A stretch of DNA of 8,715 nucleotides from an uncultured Candidatus Altimarinota bacterium. Its GTDB lineage: Bacteria > Patescibacteriota > Gracilibacteria > BD1-5 > UBA2023. The notes under the pieces are model-generated. The model saw only the letters and a list, made by a program, of their open reading frames with translations, did no database searches and had not been told where the DNA came from. The stretch covers positions 1-8,715 of the forward strand of contig CALHQS010000035.1 in assembly GCA_938036655.1 (NCBI GenBank), in the 5' to 3' direction. This document shows positions 1 to 8,623 of the stretch, piece by piece. Each line of letters begins with the position of its first letter. The first letter of the stretch is position 1. The translations under genes were made by a program, and so were the position numbers.

Positions 1-64
1 TTTTGTACCATTCAAGCATTTCTTCTGCTTGTTGTTCGTGGAAGTCAGTATCGTTTGTAGTCAT
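1..64 (-). CDS. Start of a possible next gene, partial
   Basis: An ATG at 62-64 opens a frame running off the left edge: MTTNDTDFHEQQAEEMLEWYK. Its acidic, Glu/Gln-rich composition is far more protein-like than the Arg/Thr/Ser-rich reading of the large gene's frame over the same bases. A TAA lies nine bases upstream in this frame, so it cannot extend rightward. No Shine-Dalgarno sequence is visible; the leader is CAACTTTTT. It is either a separate gene overlapping the end of the large protein gene, or the continuation of that gene after a frameshift in the T5 run just before the ATG. Only 21 residues are visible, so no function can be assigned. Confidence 0.4.
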   Translation of the reverse strand, partial: MTTNDTDFHEQQAEEMLEWYK

Positions 65-2681
65 AAAAAGTTGTTACAAAATAATCCCAAGCCTCGTCCG
101 TTGTTTCCAACGCGTCATATCCTCATTTACGAATTGTATCCAGCAATTCTTCAAGTTTCTGTACATTTTTTGAATGTTTTCCCTGTTTTTTATACGCAAT
201 AATTTTTTTCAGTCAATGTTTAAAGGTTCTAAAATCTCTCATTAGAGCCTCTATCGTTCATTCTGGCGTAACCTGAATAATGTGTTTTTCAGATGGTGTA
301 AAAAAATCATCTTTCTTTCGAATCAGCGTATTCCTCATGGTAGCAGGTGCAAGCGTTTTATAGGTAATTCTTGCTAATTCCTGAATATCTTGGTTTGATA
401 TAGTACCATCCTCTGTGAAGTATTTTACTTCATCTTCAATTCCCTTTATTGCTTCCTCTGCGGTATCTGCATATGCTTTTTCTACCAATTCGTCATATTT
501 TTCTAGAATCACCTCATCTTCCAATGTTTTATGTTTTTTGCTTCGAATAGCGTCAATTTCATCACCAAATATTTCACCAAATTCCTTATCCGAGAGTTGG
601 TCAAAATCCTGTCTCACCGCCTCTTTTGTTTTTTCTGAAAAGTCCCGTACCGCATCTTCGTATTTTCGGTTCATTTCCTCATCGTATTGTGCTAAGAGTT
701 CATCAGGAGTTTCCATCATAGGCGCTTGAAGTGCCGAACCTTCCATATACTCACTCGCACGGCTCATACTATCCACCACTGCTGCTTCCTTAGTTTCAAA
801 TACTGTTTCAAACGGCAGATTTGTATTTTGTGTGCCATTTTCCACGCGTGCATTCGCAGAAAACTTTTTTTCGTCGTACTGCACTGTTTCGATTTCTACC
901 GAAGAATTTTTTGTTTGTGCAACAAATGCAGGCTTTTTTGTGATGTTCTGGAAATTCTGCAATACCGTTCTTGCGATCATTTGCGTCGTCTGATCATACT
1001 TTTCGCCGTTTTGTACGATATCCAGCGCTACATTGATATTACGCTTCATATCGTTGTACAATTCGCGAGTTTTCGTATTTGTCACCGCACCAACAGCACC
1101 ACCCAGTAGTCCACCAATAAGTGCTGATTCTGCGACATTATCCCAATAGCTCTCTATCAGTCCTTCCTGTTTTTTGAAAGTATTTGCCAGAAGTTCTTGT
1201 AGTCCTTCTGTCGTCCCTTCCTTGATAAAATCCCCAGCCACTTCTCTAAAAGCCTGTTTGTAACTTCATTTTATGACTTGTGAGGCATTTGGACCAAAGA
1301 GTTTTTGAACTTTTCCAGCAGGGAAAATTCCCTCCAAGAGACTTGCCCCCACTGCATATGTTTGAGAAATATCTGACGCTCGGGCGTTATCTACTCAGGC
1401 GTCTATCAATTCCGTTTTCATTGATCCATATTCCTGAGAATACCCAAAAGCCGTTGCACCAGCCAAAGCACCACCTCCACCAAGTGCTGAACCAGCCGTA
1501 CCATATACGATTGCCCCCAGTAGATTGATACCGCCAGCCAAAAGGTTTTCTCCGAGAGTATCAGGATTTTCTTTACTATGACGCCTCATCTCTATTCCCA
1601 TCGCATCAGAGTTCTCACCGAAAAAATTTGCTAATGCATGATTTCCTGATTTTCGCGCCATATCTTCCATCATTGCATTCAGGTTCCGTCCTGCCCCCCT
1701 AAAAGTCTGTTTCGCTGCTCCCCATAATCCAGTATCCTGATTTGCTTCTTGTCCCCAGTCAATATTCGCAATTTCCATGTGGCGTTTAGTTCTTGCAATA
1801 TCATATTGACGAGTTCTTTGCTTGAATTTTTCTGGATCTTCATCGCTGGTAATAGGAGTAGTTATAGTACGCCCTACTTTATCCAATACATAACTTCCCG
1901 CTTTCCCAACAGTATTTGCAAAACTTGCCCCCAATTCTTCCTTTACATCCCCCCAGAAAGTTCCTGTTTTCTTTGGTTGCACTTTTGGATCATCAAACGG
2001 ATTCCAGTCAGTACCAGCAAAACTATTTTCTATCTTATTTACCAATGGTCGACCAAAAATAATATCAGTCATACCTCTATTTCTGAAATTTTCATATTCT
2101 CTTGCTTGCTCCATTGCTACATACGACTGCACTTTTGGATCGTTTGAAGTATCGCGATTACTTTGCTGTATGGACCATTTCCCGCTATTTGCTTCTTTTT
2201 GAGCCTCTGCTATAAGTTCAGAGCGTGGCTTATATTCTCCAGTTTTTGCGTCATATACCAAAGGTTCTTTTGGTTTATCATCAGCCTGAAAAACCCCACT
2301 TGCAGGCATTCTTTTTCTTGCATCATTCCAGACTTTATCTATGAGAGCCTTTTTCCCAGCATCCGCAGCGTTGTACCCATACCGACTACGAAACATTTCT
2401 TTCGCTCCGAGTGTTACCTCTTCACGAATATTTTTATCGTTATTTATCCCCTCCCAGAGATTTTTTTCAATTTCTTTTTCTCGACCACTGCTGTTATTGT
2501 AGTCGACTTTTCTTTGGGCTTGCTCGTCGAAATTTTTCATCGTTTTTTCCATCGAGCGTTTCCATGAAAAATTACTCGTTGTCGGAGTGACTGTTTTTGC
2601 AGGATTTTCCGCAAAACTGAATTTTTTCTTTTCCTCTTCTTTATTTTTGTTATTTTCGAAGAGATCATCAAAATATCACAT
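1..2681 (-). CDS. Large ejection/internal-virion-like protein, partial (TGA read as Gly)
   Basis: This frame is open from ATG 2681 to the left edge only if TGA is glycine. In-frame TGAs fall at residues 2, 429, 472, 808, 823 and 853, with two doubtful ones at 879 and 890. The start reads MGYFDDLFENN and is followed by a charged, Lys/Glu-rich N-terminus. I chose it because the frame upstream runs back to a TAA in the preceding hairpin, and the protein-like sequence begins exactly here. Residues about 378-413 form a long Gly/Ala-rich hydrophobic stretch (NLLAGGINLLGAIVYG onward) and about 520-533 a second one (LIGGLLGGAVGAV). Between them lies GDFIKEGTTEGLQE, a pattern I associate with very large phage injection proteins. 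Residues 540-870 are mostly charged and probably helical. No enzyme motif is visible. A membrane-interacting ejection or tape-measure-type role is inferred from size, hydrophobic segments and position after tail genes. The last ~25 codons (below about position 65) look like shadow sequence, so the true C-terminus is unclear. Confidence 0.72.
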
Positions 2682-2684
2682 AAA

Positions 2685-2714
2685 AAAGCGTTAGTAAATA
2701 ATTACTCACGCTTT
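2685..2714 (-). terminator. Intrinsic-terminator-like hairpin, possibly an attenuator
   Basis: Read on the minus strand, arms AAAGCGT and ACGCTTT enclose a G/A mismatch and a second stem AGTAA/TTACT around a four-base TTAT loop, followed directly by a run of six T. It begins four bases after the TAA of the CHAP gene, and its T run ends at the ATG of the large gene. The plus strand also has a T-rich tract after the stem (CTTTCTTTTT), so it could work in both directions. No other gene starts between the two CDSs, so a strong stop here would cut off the large gene unless a promoter lies inside the CHAP gene. Partial read-through that sets the protein ratio is an inference. Confidence 0.68.
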
Positions 2715-2718
2715 CTTT

Positions 2719-4662
2719 TTACCAAGAATCTTTTTTTGTTCTGTATTTGTCATAGGTAGATTTTCCACCTAGAGCGTTGTAGAGCATTTCTTGGATTCTT
2801 TCATCATTCCAGCCATCTTTTCTGAAAGTGTCCTTGAACGAAGTAAAGAGAATATCGTGAGCTTCATCGAAAGAATATTTGCCTTCGATTAGCTTAGATT
2901 TTACTTCATCAAGTTTCTTTTCATAACGCTCACGCTGTCTTGTAGCCTCTTTTTCGCTTAATGATGAGCCGTTTGAGGTATTATTTTTCCCTCAAACCAT
3001 CATGAATCCACCATTTTTGAGAATACTAGATTTAGTAACCCAGTGAGTTTTTTGTTTTTCATCTCCATCCCAATTCCAGTCGTGGATCAAGACTTTATCT
3101 CCCTGTTCTTCCAGCACAATTCCGACATGCCCAAACTCAGGTTTTGCCCCATGTCCTGATGGTTGCCAGATTGCCAAACCTCCCACCTGAGGCGTTTTAC
3201 TATTGATATGTTTAGATTTTGTTGAGTATGCATCCCCCATTCGTGCAGATTCTCCGATTCGTCCGAGATAGTCATTTACCCCTTGCCCACACTGCCCAGT
3301 AGTACGACACTGTTCAATAACACTCGTTACATTATTTTTCGGCAATCCTGCTGCTGTTTTTGATATTGTTCCTGTTTGTGTATCAAAAACTTCACCATCT
3401 TTGTATTGATACCTTCCATTCTGCGAAGGGGTACTCGCTTGCCCCATATCCACACTTTCCACCTTCATTTGTCCTGTCTGCTTGTCTCGCATCACAAGAT
3501 TCAAAACCTGTCTTCCGTTGACATTCGCGGTTGACTGCTGGATGATATCTGATTTTGGATTTTTATCGTATACAGACTTAATCAGCCCCATAGGAAATCC
3601 TGACTGCAACTCCAATTTTGCGATTTGGTTTTCCATTTCAGGCGTCCATGAAGATTTTTCTATACTTCCATTGATTACGCCATTATAGATTGTTTGAAGT
3701 GTTGCTTGTGCATCCTTCATTCGTTCGCGTTCCTGAGCGTTCTGCTGTTTGATATCATCTTTGTACATATCCAGCATATCACGATTTCGTTTGTAGTCGC
3801 TTTCGAATCGCTCTTTGGCTCTGGTATAATCCTCAGCCCCAGCCTTCATATACATATCAATCACATTCATCGTTGTTTTGTATCGATCATTGACATATGA
3901 AGCCTCGTTACGCAAATATTGCATACGCGTATTGTGCTGTTTCTCAATTTCCGATACTCGTCCGGCGATTACTCCCATTGGTACGGCTTTCCCCTCGGCA
4001 TAATCCTTTCGTTCATTATTCCGAGTTGTCAGGTCAGCCATTTGTTTATTGAGGTCAGCCATCTTCTGCTCCATTTCGTCTACTCCATACTGCTTGCGAC
4101 GATTTTCCAAATCTTTCACCGCAGAGTACACATCAGGTGCTTCCTTTCCACCCGTAAGCAAATGTTTGTATTGTTCGTTATATTTAGCAAACCCCTCAGG
4201 GCTTGGCGACTGAATATTCCTATTTTCGAAATTCTGAATCATTTTTTGATTCATTGCCGCATTGATATCATTAAGATTCTGTGCACTCGACAAATCTTTT
4301 TTATATTCATCCTTGATTTGCAAACTACCATCCGCCCCACGATAAAAGGCATCCATATTGAAGCTTCCCTGATTTCCGTGTTGATTCCAGAGGGCTTGTT
4401 TATTTGCCATGTTATACTGCTCTGTATTTACTCCAATATCTCGGTTAATACTTTCGTTTCCTCCTGTATACGGATTGTATGAAGAATCCACGCCAGTATA
4501 TCCTGTTCTGGTAGAATAATTTGGGATTTCCTGTGTTACAGGACGGCTGGTTGAGCCGTATGTTTTCCCTTCATTTCTGGCTTGTTGAAATAGTTGTTGA
4601 GCCTTGGCAAAATCTCCGCCAGTCTGCTCCATAAAATAAGGTAGTGAATTTTCTGTTTGCAT
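2719..4662 (-). CDS. Virion structural protein with C-terminal CHAP cell-wall hydrolase domain
   Basis: This is a 647-aa protein with one in-frame TGA (residue 557) and a TAA stop. The start MQTENSLPYF is fixed by an in-frame TAG just upstream; a weak GGCGGA lies about nine bases before the ATG. Residues 1-180 are Asn/Gln/Tyr-rich. Residues about 185-325 are highly charged and probably coiled coil. Residues 380-435 resemble a small beta-rich linker. Residues about 445-556 match a CHAP (cysteine, histidine-dependent amidohydrolase/peptidase) domain: candidate nucleophile Cys458 in GQCGQGVNDYL, His512 in GHVGIVL, and Asn530 in LIHDWNWDGD as the third residue. CHAP domains cut peptidoglycan stem or cross-bridge peptides. 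Residues 558-647 form a charged, probably helical tail that is lost if TGA is taken as stop. The long coiled region and the position between fibre and ejection-like genes suggest a virion-associated lysin that opens the wall during entry rather than a free endolysin, though release at lysis is not excluded. Confidence 0.78.
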
Positions 4663-4666
4663 AATA

Positions 4667-5677
4667 TTATCCGCCTACTGTGGCATAAATAGTAAATTGT
4701 TGTCATCCTTCTGTTTCCATAGTGACATAGTTTCAAGCTGTGCGTACCAGTTTTAGTGTACTTGATGGCAAGTTTTGACTTCCATCAATTCTATTGCCAT
4801 TGACTGTAAGAGATACAAAACTTCCAGAAAAAGCCTCTAAATTACCATTACAATTGATGTTATCTGGATTTAATATGCCATCTACATGAACAACTGGTGC
4901 GTCAATTCCATATTTTGAACTAATTTTTGACACATAGATATCCGCTACAATATCTGAATTTCCATACCCCATTCGTATTCCTCGTTCCGAGGTGCTAAAT
5001 GTTGGGTGCTGTCAGCTTCCATAGGATAACAAATTTGTGCGTCGGAGTTCTACCCTCGGACCTCTCTCGGCAGTTTTTACTGTTGTACCAATGATTTGTG
5101 ATCCCTTTATAGTTACACCATTGATATTTCCGGCTGTGATGCTTCCGAGCGTTCCATTTGGTGCTGAGAGCGTTCCAGCAAATGTTGCATCCCCATTTGA
5201 ATTGATAGCAAAAGTAGCACTTCCATTTTTTGCTCCTACAATTCCGTTTTGGTTCATGAGTACACCACTTCCAGCAGTTACCTCACCATTTGTATTCCAG
5301 CTCACATTTCCACTTTTGAATGCCCCCTCATACCCAGCAAAAGTAAAATCTTTGAGAATTTGTCCTGTTTCAGTGTTCAGTTTCCCTGTCACAATTTCCC
5401 CATTTACATTGATTACTTTTGCAATGGTTTCCGTTGATCTTCCAGAAATCGTCCCACGGATATCTGCGTTATTCATACGAGTATTTCCGTCCATATCCAC
5501 ACGAAACGGCGCATCTTTCCAGTTCGACGCTCCCAGATACATTCCTTGTCCGTCCACTTTCAGCGATCTGCGTCCACCACCCACCGATAGACTCATCATA
5601 TTCTCGTTTCGTCCAGATGGTTTGTTTGGTTCAATAATTGGTGCTGGTATGTCTGTAAAAGGATTGATAATTTGCAT
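4667..5677 (-). CDS. Tail fibre / tail-tip-like protein
   Basis: This 336-aa protein is continuous only with TGA as Gly at residue 222 (YGS-G-QHPTF), residue 315 (VRTA-G-NYV) and residue 325 (TEG-G-QQF). It ends ATVGG at a TAA four bases before the next ATG. The start MQIINPFTDIPAP overlaps nothing and lies one base after the upstream gene's TAG; no Shine-Dalgarno is visible. It is rich in Gly, Asn, Thr and Ser. Residues about 125-200 carry repeated short strands such as NGDATFAGTLSAPNGTLGSI and GNINGVTIKGSQIIGTTV, a pattern common in phage tail fibres and in the C-terminal part of tail-tip proteins that form trimeric beta structures. Residues 230-336 look like a distinct C-terminal domain and may hold the receptor-binding part. 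There is no chaperone-like or enzymatic motif. The host-attachment role is inferred from the repeat style and the neighbouring virion genes. Confidence 0.72.
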
Positions 5678-5678
5678 A

Positions 5679-7013
5679 CTACATAAGTTTAAGATTGAGA
5701 GATTCTACTTCCGTATCTCCTGAAATTTTCACAATAAATTTCGACTTTGTTCACGCTTTGAGGTGCGTCTTTGTATAGATAATTCCGCGATTTTTATCAT
5801 TCGTGGTTTCCAGTTTTCTGTACGCCTCGTTGTTATTTTTTTGCCAGATTTCTATTTTCGAATTATTTGAAAATTTTCTGTACGCCACCAGCGCTTCTGA
5901 ACTCTGAAAATTATCTCTTTCCAGCATAATCGCTCTGGTTTCGATAAATGCCCCATCATACACATTATTTTCATCTATCTCGTCAATTCCATACTCATTT
6001 CCACGCTTCCACGAGACTATGAGCGTATCTCCTACACTGGCAAGCGCCCCAATTGTCATATCCTCAGTATATCCGTTCGATGGTATGTATTCGAGGTTCA
6101 GTACATTTGGATAGTTACTAGCATATCCTCCGTACGAATATACCCCCTGCAATGCGGGATTTCCTTTGATATTTGAAAATCCAAACATTGGCAAACCATT
6201 ATAGACGCAACTCGCATTTTTATATACGGTGGCACTTTTCCCACGATAATTTCCTGGAATTTTTTTGTGTCGTGAGAGCTGTTGTCCATCATACACATAC
6301 AGATTTCCTTTATTTCCAGCGCTTACTAGCGTATAATTATCCATATGTAGAAACGCATTGATTCCGACTTCTGGCACACTATCATCTACTGTCCACGACG
6401 CTGACCAAGTATTCCATCGATAGAGCTTACAGTCATTTGTATTCCGAGTTGTACCAATTGCCAGATCATATTCAAACTGCCCCAGTGCTGTTACTCGACA
6501 CCCCTTGCTGAGATCAAGTGCGTCCGCCGTGAAAATATTATCTTCCACCTGTGCTATCAAGTTGCCATCACCGATATATAAGACCAAGTTCAGTTCATAC
6601 ATTGGATGATAATCGGCATCCTTGTTTTTGAAAGTAGCGAATTTTTCCGCTTTCCAAGCACCTACTTTTGTCCGCCAAAGGTTATTTCTCGTTGCAAAAT
6701 AAATATATCCATCAAATTCCTTTGCATCAAAGATTTTTTCATTTGCAGAGTAAATTTTTGTATAATTCTCTCGATCATACACATTCCCCGTCTCATCGAA
6801 CAAATAGACTTTCCCAGAACTCGCCGTCACAATACTTGTCACGAGTGACTCTGGCGTAAAAACCTTTTTCAGTGCCTGATTTGGCTTAATAATTCATGGT
6901 TCAGAATGTATATCCAACCCAACGATGTTTTTGAGGCTATTTGCCGTTCATTGAAATTCCGAATCAGCAATACCTCCTAGATTGAAATTATTGAGCGTAA
7001 TAAGTGAAGCCAT
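5679..7013 (-). CDS. Predicted beta-rich virion protein, possibly a beta-propeller
   Basis: This is a 444-aa protein. The ATG at 7011-7013 gives MASLITLNNFNLGGIADSEF, and in-frame TGAs at 6948-6950 (FQ-G-TAN), 6894-6896 (SEP-G-IIK) and 5751-5753 (LKA-G-TKS) are read as Gly. A conventional reading would start at an internal GTG (6842) and lose 57 N-terminal residues and the last 24. From residue about 57 onward it shows short repeats of the type GKVYLFDETGNVYD, GYIYFATRNNLWR and GNLYVYDGQQLSRH. These alternate aromatic strands with Gly/Asn/Asp turns, as in beta-propeller blades. It stops at TAG one base before the fibre gene, so the two are probably translationally linked. I recall similar N-termini in phage-like proteins from candidate-phylum metagenomes but cannot name a family. 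A tail or baseplate structural role is inferred from the fold-like pattern and context. Its leader is AT-rich (ATTCTATT) without a clear ribosome site. Confidence 0.68.
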
Positions 7014-7022
7014 AATAGAATA

Positions 7023-8072
7023 TTAAAAATCCCGTCCGCATACCTCTGCTACTTGTTCGCGAGTGAGCATAAGAGCATCTACAGATAGTTCAGAATTACG
7101 CACAACTGCGCGTGTGAACATAATCGCCAGCTCTTCATCGCTTGCCAGCTCATACGGTCGTTCCTCGTTCCATAATTTCATTTTTCCACGCAGGATTTTG
7201 TCTTCGCACATAAGCGCAAAGTGCTTACGGAAAAATTTGTAGTTGTCAGGAAGTCCGAGAGCGCGATTGAGCATCACGCGGATTTCGAAGGCGGTTGCCA
7301 TATCGGCAGGTCGTTCTTCGTTCCAAATCTTTTTTTCGAACGCTTTTTGCAAGTAAATGTTTTTTCTGCGTGATTTGAGGTCTTGCAGTCGTGCGTTGTC
7401 CGCATCAAGCAGCATAATGTATTGAGAGAAGAGATGACGAGTTTCTGAGTATGGAAACCAGAAGTATCCATCTTTCCCCCAAGAGTTTCCAACCAAGAAT
7501 GCTCCCTTTGTGCCGTCCTGACACTGGTAGTCATCATCGTATCCTGTGATATCAAAGGCGTGTCCTGAGAGTGTTGCTTTGGCAAGGGTAAAATAATGCG
7601 TACGCAAAGTTTCTTTCCAGTTCGCTACTGGCACACCAGTATACACGGCTTTATTTTCGCATATCATCGCCTTGATTTTTGGCACGACTGCTTCGCCGTT
7701 CTGCCCAATCTTGATGTATCCGCCAATGATTCCCTCGTCTTTGAGGTGGGCGAGTGCTGATGTGAGAAGCCAGCCATTGCTTGGTGATGCACCTTTTTTG
7801 ATTGCTCGTTCCCAGACTTTTTCCCAGTCTGTGCGAATCAGGTAGCTTGCATTGAATTGTGTGTGTGTTTCGTTGCTCACATTGAGTCCGCCAGTTACAG
7901 TGCAAGAATTGGATCGGAGTTGGTTGAGATTTTCGGCTTTGTCCAAGATTTTTTTTCTGGGCAAATCTTTGGTTTCAGGCTCTGCTCCGAGATATTCTTC
8001 AATGGTGAAATCTCGTGAATCGGGCGTATCGCTTGCCCCATTGTAGGTTTCAAGAATTTCAGAAGTTTCCAT
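7023..8072 (-). CDS. Papain-like (C1) cysteine peptidase with two C-terminal SLH-like repeats
   Basis: This is a 349-aa protein that ends at TAA and contains no in-frame TGA. The papain-type active site is readable in order: oxyanion Gln51 and nucleophile Cys57 in NQLRSNSCTVTGG, His171 in SGHAFDITGYDDD, and Asn196 in FLVGNSWGKDGYFWFPY. The segment GWLLTSALAHLKDEGIIGGY also fits phage C1 peptidases. There is no signal peptide or propeptide; the N-terminus METSEILETYNGASDTPDSRDFTIEEYL is acidic. Residues 247-274 and 298-324 are two related copies of a motif beginning I/LWNEERP and continuing with a Leu/Met-Ala, Glu-Ile/Leu, Val/Ile-Met and Arg-Ala pattern, like SLH-type or wall-binding repeats seen at the ends of phage lysins. 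The catalytic call is firm; the substrate is not known. Cleavage of surface or cell-wall protein at entry or exit is inferred from the repeats. The start lies five bases after the preceding gene's TAA. Confidence 0.82.
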   Translation of the reverse strand: METSEILETYNGASDTPDSRDFTIEEYLGAEPETKDLPRKKILDKAENLNQLRSNSCTVTGGLNVSNETHTQFNASYLIRTDWEKVWERAIKKGASPSNGWLLTSALAHLKDEGIIGGYIKIGQNGEAVVPKIKAMICENKAVYTGVPVANWKETLRTHYFTLAKATLSGHAFDITGYDDDYQCQDGTKGAFLVGNSWGKDGYFWFPYSETRHLFSQYIMLLDADNARLQDLKSRRKNIYLQKAFEKKIWNEERPADMATAFEIRVMLNRALGLPDNYKFFRKHFALMCEDKILRGKMKLWNEERPYELASDEELAIMFTRAVVRNSELSVDALMLTREQVAEVCGRDF

Positions 8073-8077
8073 AAAAA

Positions 8078-8287
8078 TTATTTTTCGTTGTTAATAAATA
8101 AATCTGGTTGCCCGTATCGAGCCACATAATAATCGTTGTCCTGAGAATTGGCACGATCAAGCGCGTCAAGTATCTGTCGTTGCACTTTTTCCATTACAAT
8201 CGCGGAAGAGTGTTTTACAAGCGAACCACGAAGCTGTTCGGCTTCCTCGCGTGTAAGTTCCAAGTGGAAGATTTGTTTTTCTGACAT
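8078..8287 (-). CDS. Small protein of unknown function
   Basis: This is a 69-aa protein from ATG 8287 to TAA 8078. MSEKQIFHLELTREEAEQLRGSL starts a strongly charged sequence that probably forms two helices (about residues 12-24 and 28-46), with a polar tail YVARYGQPDLFINNEK. The LTREEAEQL pattern followed by a second helix resembles small helical-hairpin proteins common in tailed-phage genomes that lack a known function. It sits 11 bases after the Acb2-like gene and five before the peptidase gene, so the three are probably co-transcribed. The leader TTTAATTTTAATTGTT has no Shine-Dalgarno. There is no membrane segment, so it is not an obvious holin. The coding call is supported by composition, spacing and a stop consistent with its neighbours; its role is unknown. 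Confidence 0.7.
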   Translation of the reverse strand: MSEKQIFHLELTREEAEQLRGSLVKHSSAIVMEKVQRQILDALDRANSQDNDYYVARYGQPDLFINNEK

Positions 8288-8298
8288 AACAATTAAAA

Positions 8299-8538
8299 TT
8301 AAATATTATCTGTTCCCTCATAAACCGCTTTAACAGCGAACATGAGTGAAGTTTCCAAATGTGTGATGGCAATGCTTCGCAATCGTCCATCCATAATCTT
8401 AGAGTTTTTTACAAAAGTATCAAAAACTTCTGCAAAACCTTTTCGGATTTCTTGAACTTCGTTTGGTTCATTCTCAAATCTTTCATTGAGTCCAGCAAAT
8501 TTTTTCGCTTCTTGCGAAATGTTGTCAGTATTTGTCAT
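8299..8538 (-). CDS. Acb2/Tad1-like hairpin-domain protein (candidate anti-CBASS cyclic-nucleotide sponge)
   Basis: This is a 79-aa protein starting MTNTDNISQEAKKFAGLNERF and ending at TAA. An in-frame ATG at 8598 would add 20 residues (MPFLQLFFNKNF and so on), but that stretch reads as AT-rich leader, so I prefer 8538. The C-terminal half, GRLRSIAITHLETSLMFAVK followed by AV, matches my memory of the phage family now called the Acb2/Tad1 hairpin domain (DUF7681): Arg52, Ser55-Ile56, Thr59-His60-Leu61, Met66 and Lys70-Ala71-Val72 fall in the same spacing. Helix 1 is about residues 25-45 and helix 2 about 51-74. Known Acb2 proteins form hexamers that bind cyclic di- or trinucleotides and so block CBASS effectors. 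Many family members are untested, and pocket residues cannot be checked here, so sponge activity is inference. It is the first gene of the visible operon. The length is close to that of known members, about 75-95 aa. Confidence 0.62.
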   Translation of the reverse strand: MTNTDNISQEAKKFAGLNERFENEPNEVQEIRKGFAEVFDTFVKNSKIMDGRLRSIAITHLETSLMFAVKAVYEGTDNI

Positions 8539-8623
8539 AATTTTTAAATTTAAAAAAATAATAAAGTTTTTATTAAAAAAGAGTTGTAAAAAAGGCATTT
8601 ATTTTATTTGTTCCGAATATTTT

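Noticed and set aside
3919..4482. A plus-strand ORF (187 aa) opposite the CHAP gene.
   Set aside because: Its Ile/Phe/His-rich composition is typical of a mirror of a charged coiled-coil gene; the minus strand explains the region.
5037..5723. A long plus-strand ORF (228 aa) opposite the tail-fibre gene.
   Set aside because: It is an antisense shadow of a Gly/Thr-rich gene, Pro/Phe/Ser-rich, with no ribosome site and no plus-strand neighbours.
258..7013. A series of truncated or broken genes ending at TGA (pseudogenes).
   Set aside because: The frames continue without shift across every TGA into protein-like sequence up to a TAA or TAG; recoding explains all of them at once.
1..7013. TGA read as tryptophan (code 4, mycoplasma-like).
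   Set aside because: The contexts (Pro-x, Gly-x, x-Gly and Met-x-Tyr turns in Gly-rich proteins) suit glycine better and TGG is used normally for Trp. It is not fully excluded without alignments.
8539..8598. A 20-residue N-terminal extension of the Acb2-like protein (start at 8598).
   Set aside because: The extension MPFLQLFFNKNFIIFLNLKI comes from AT-rich leader sequence, and the internal Met gives the family-typical length.
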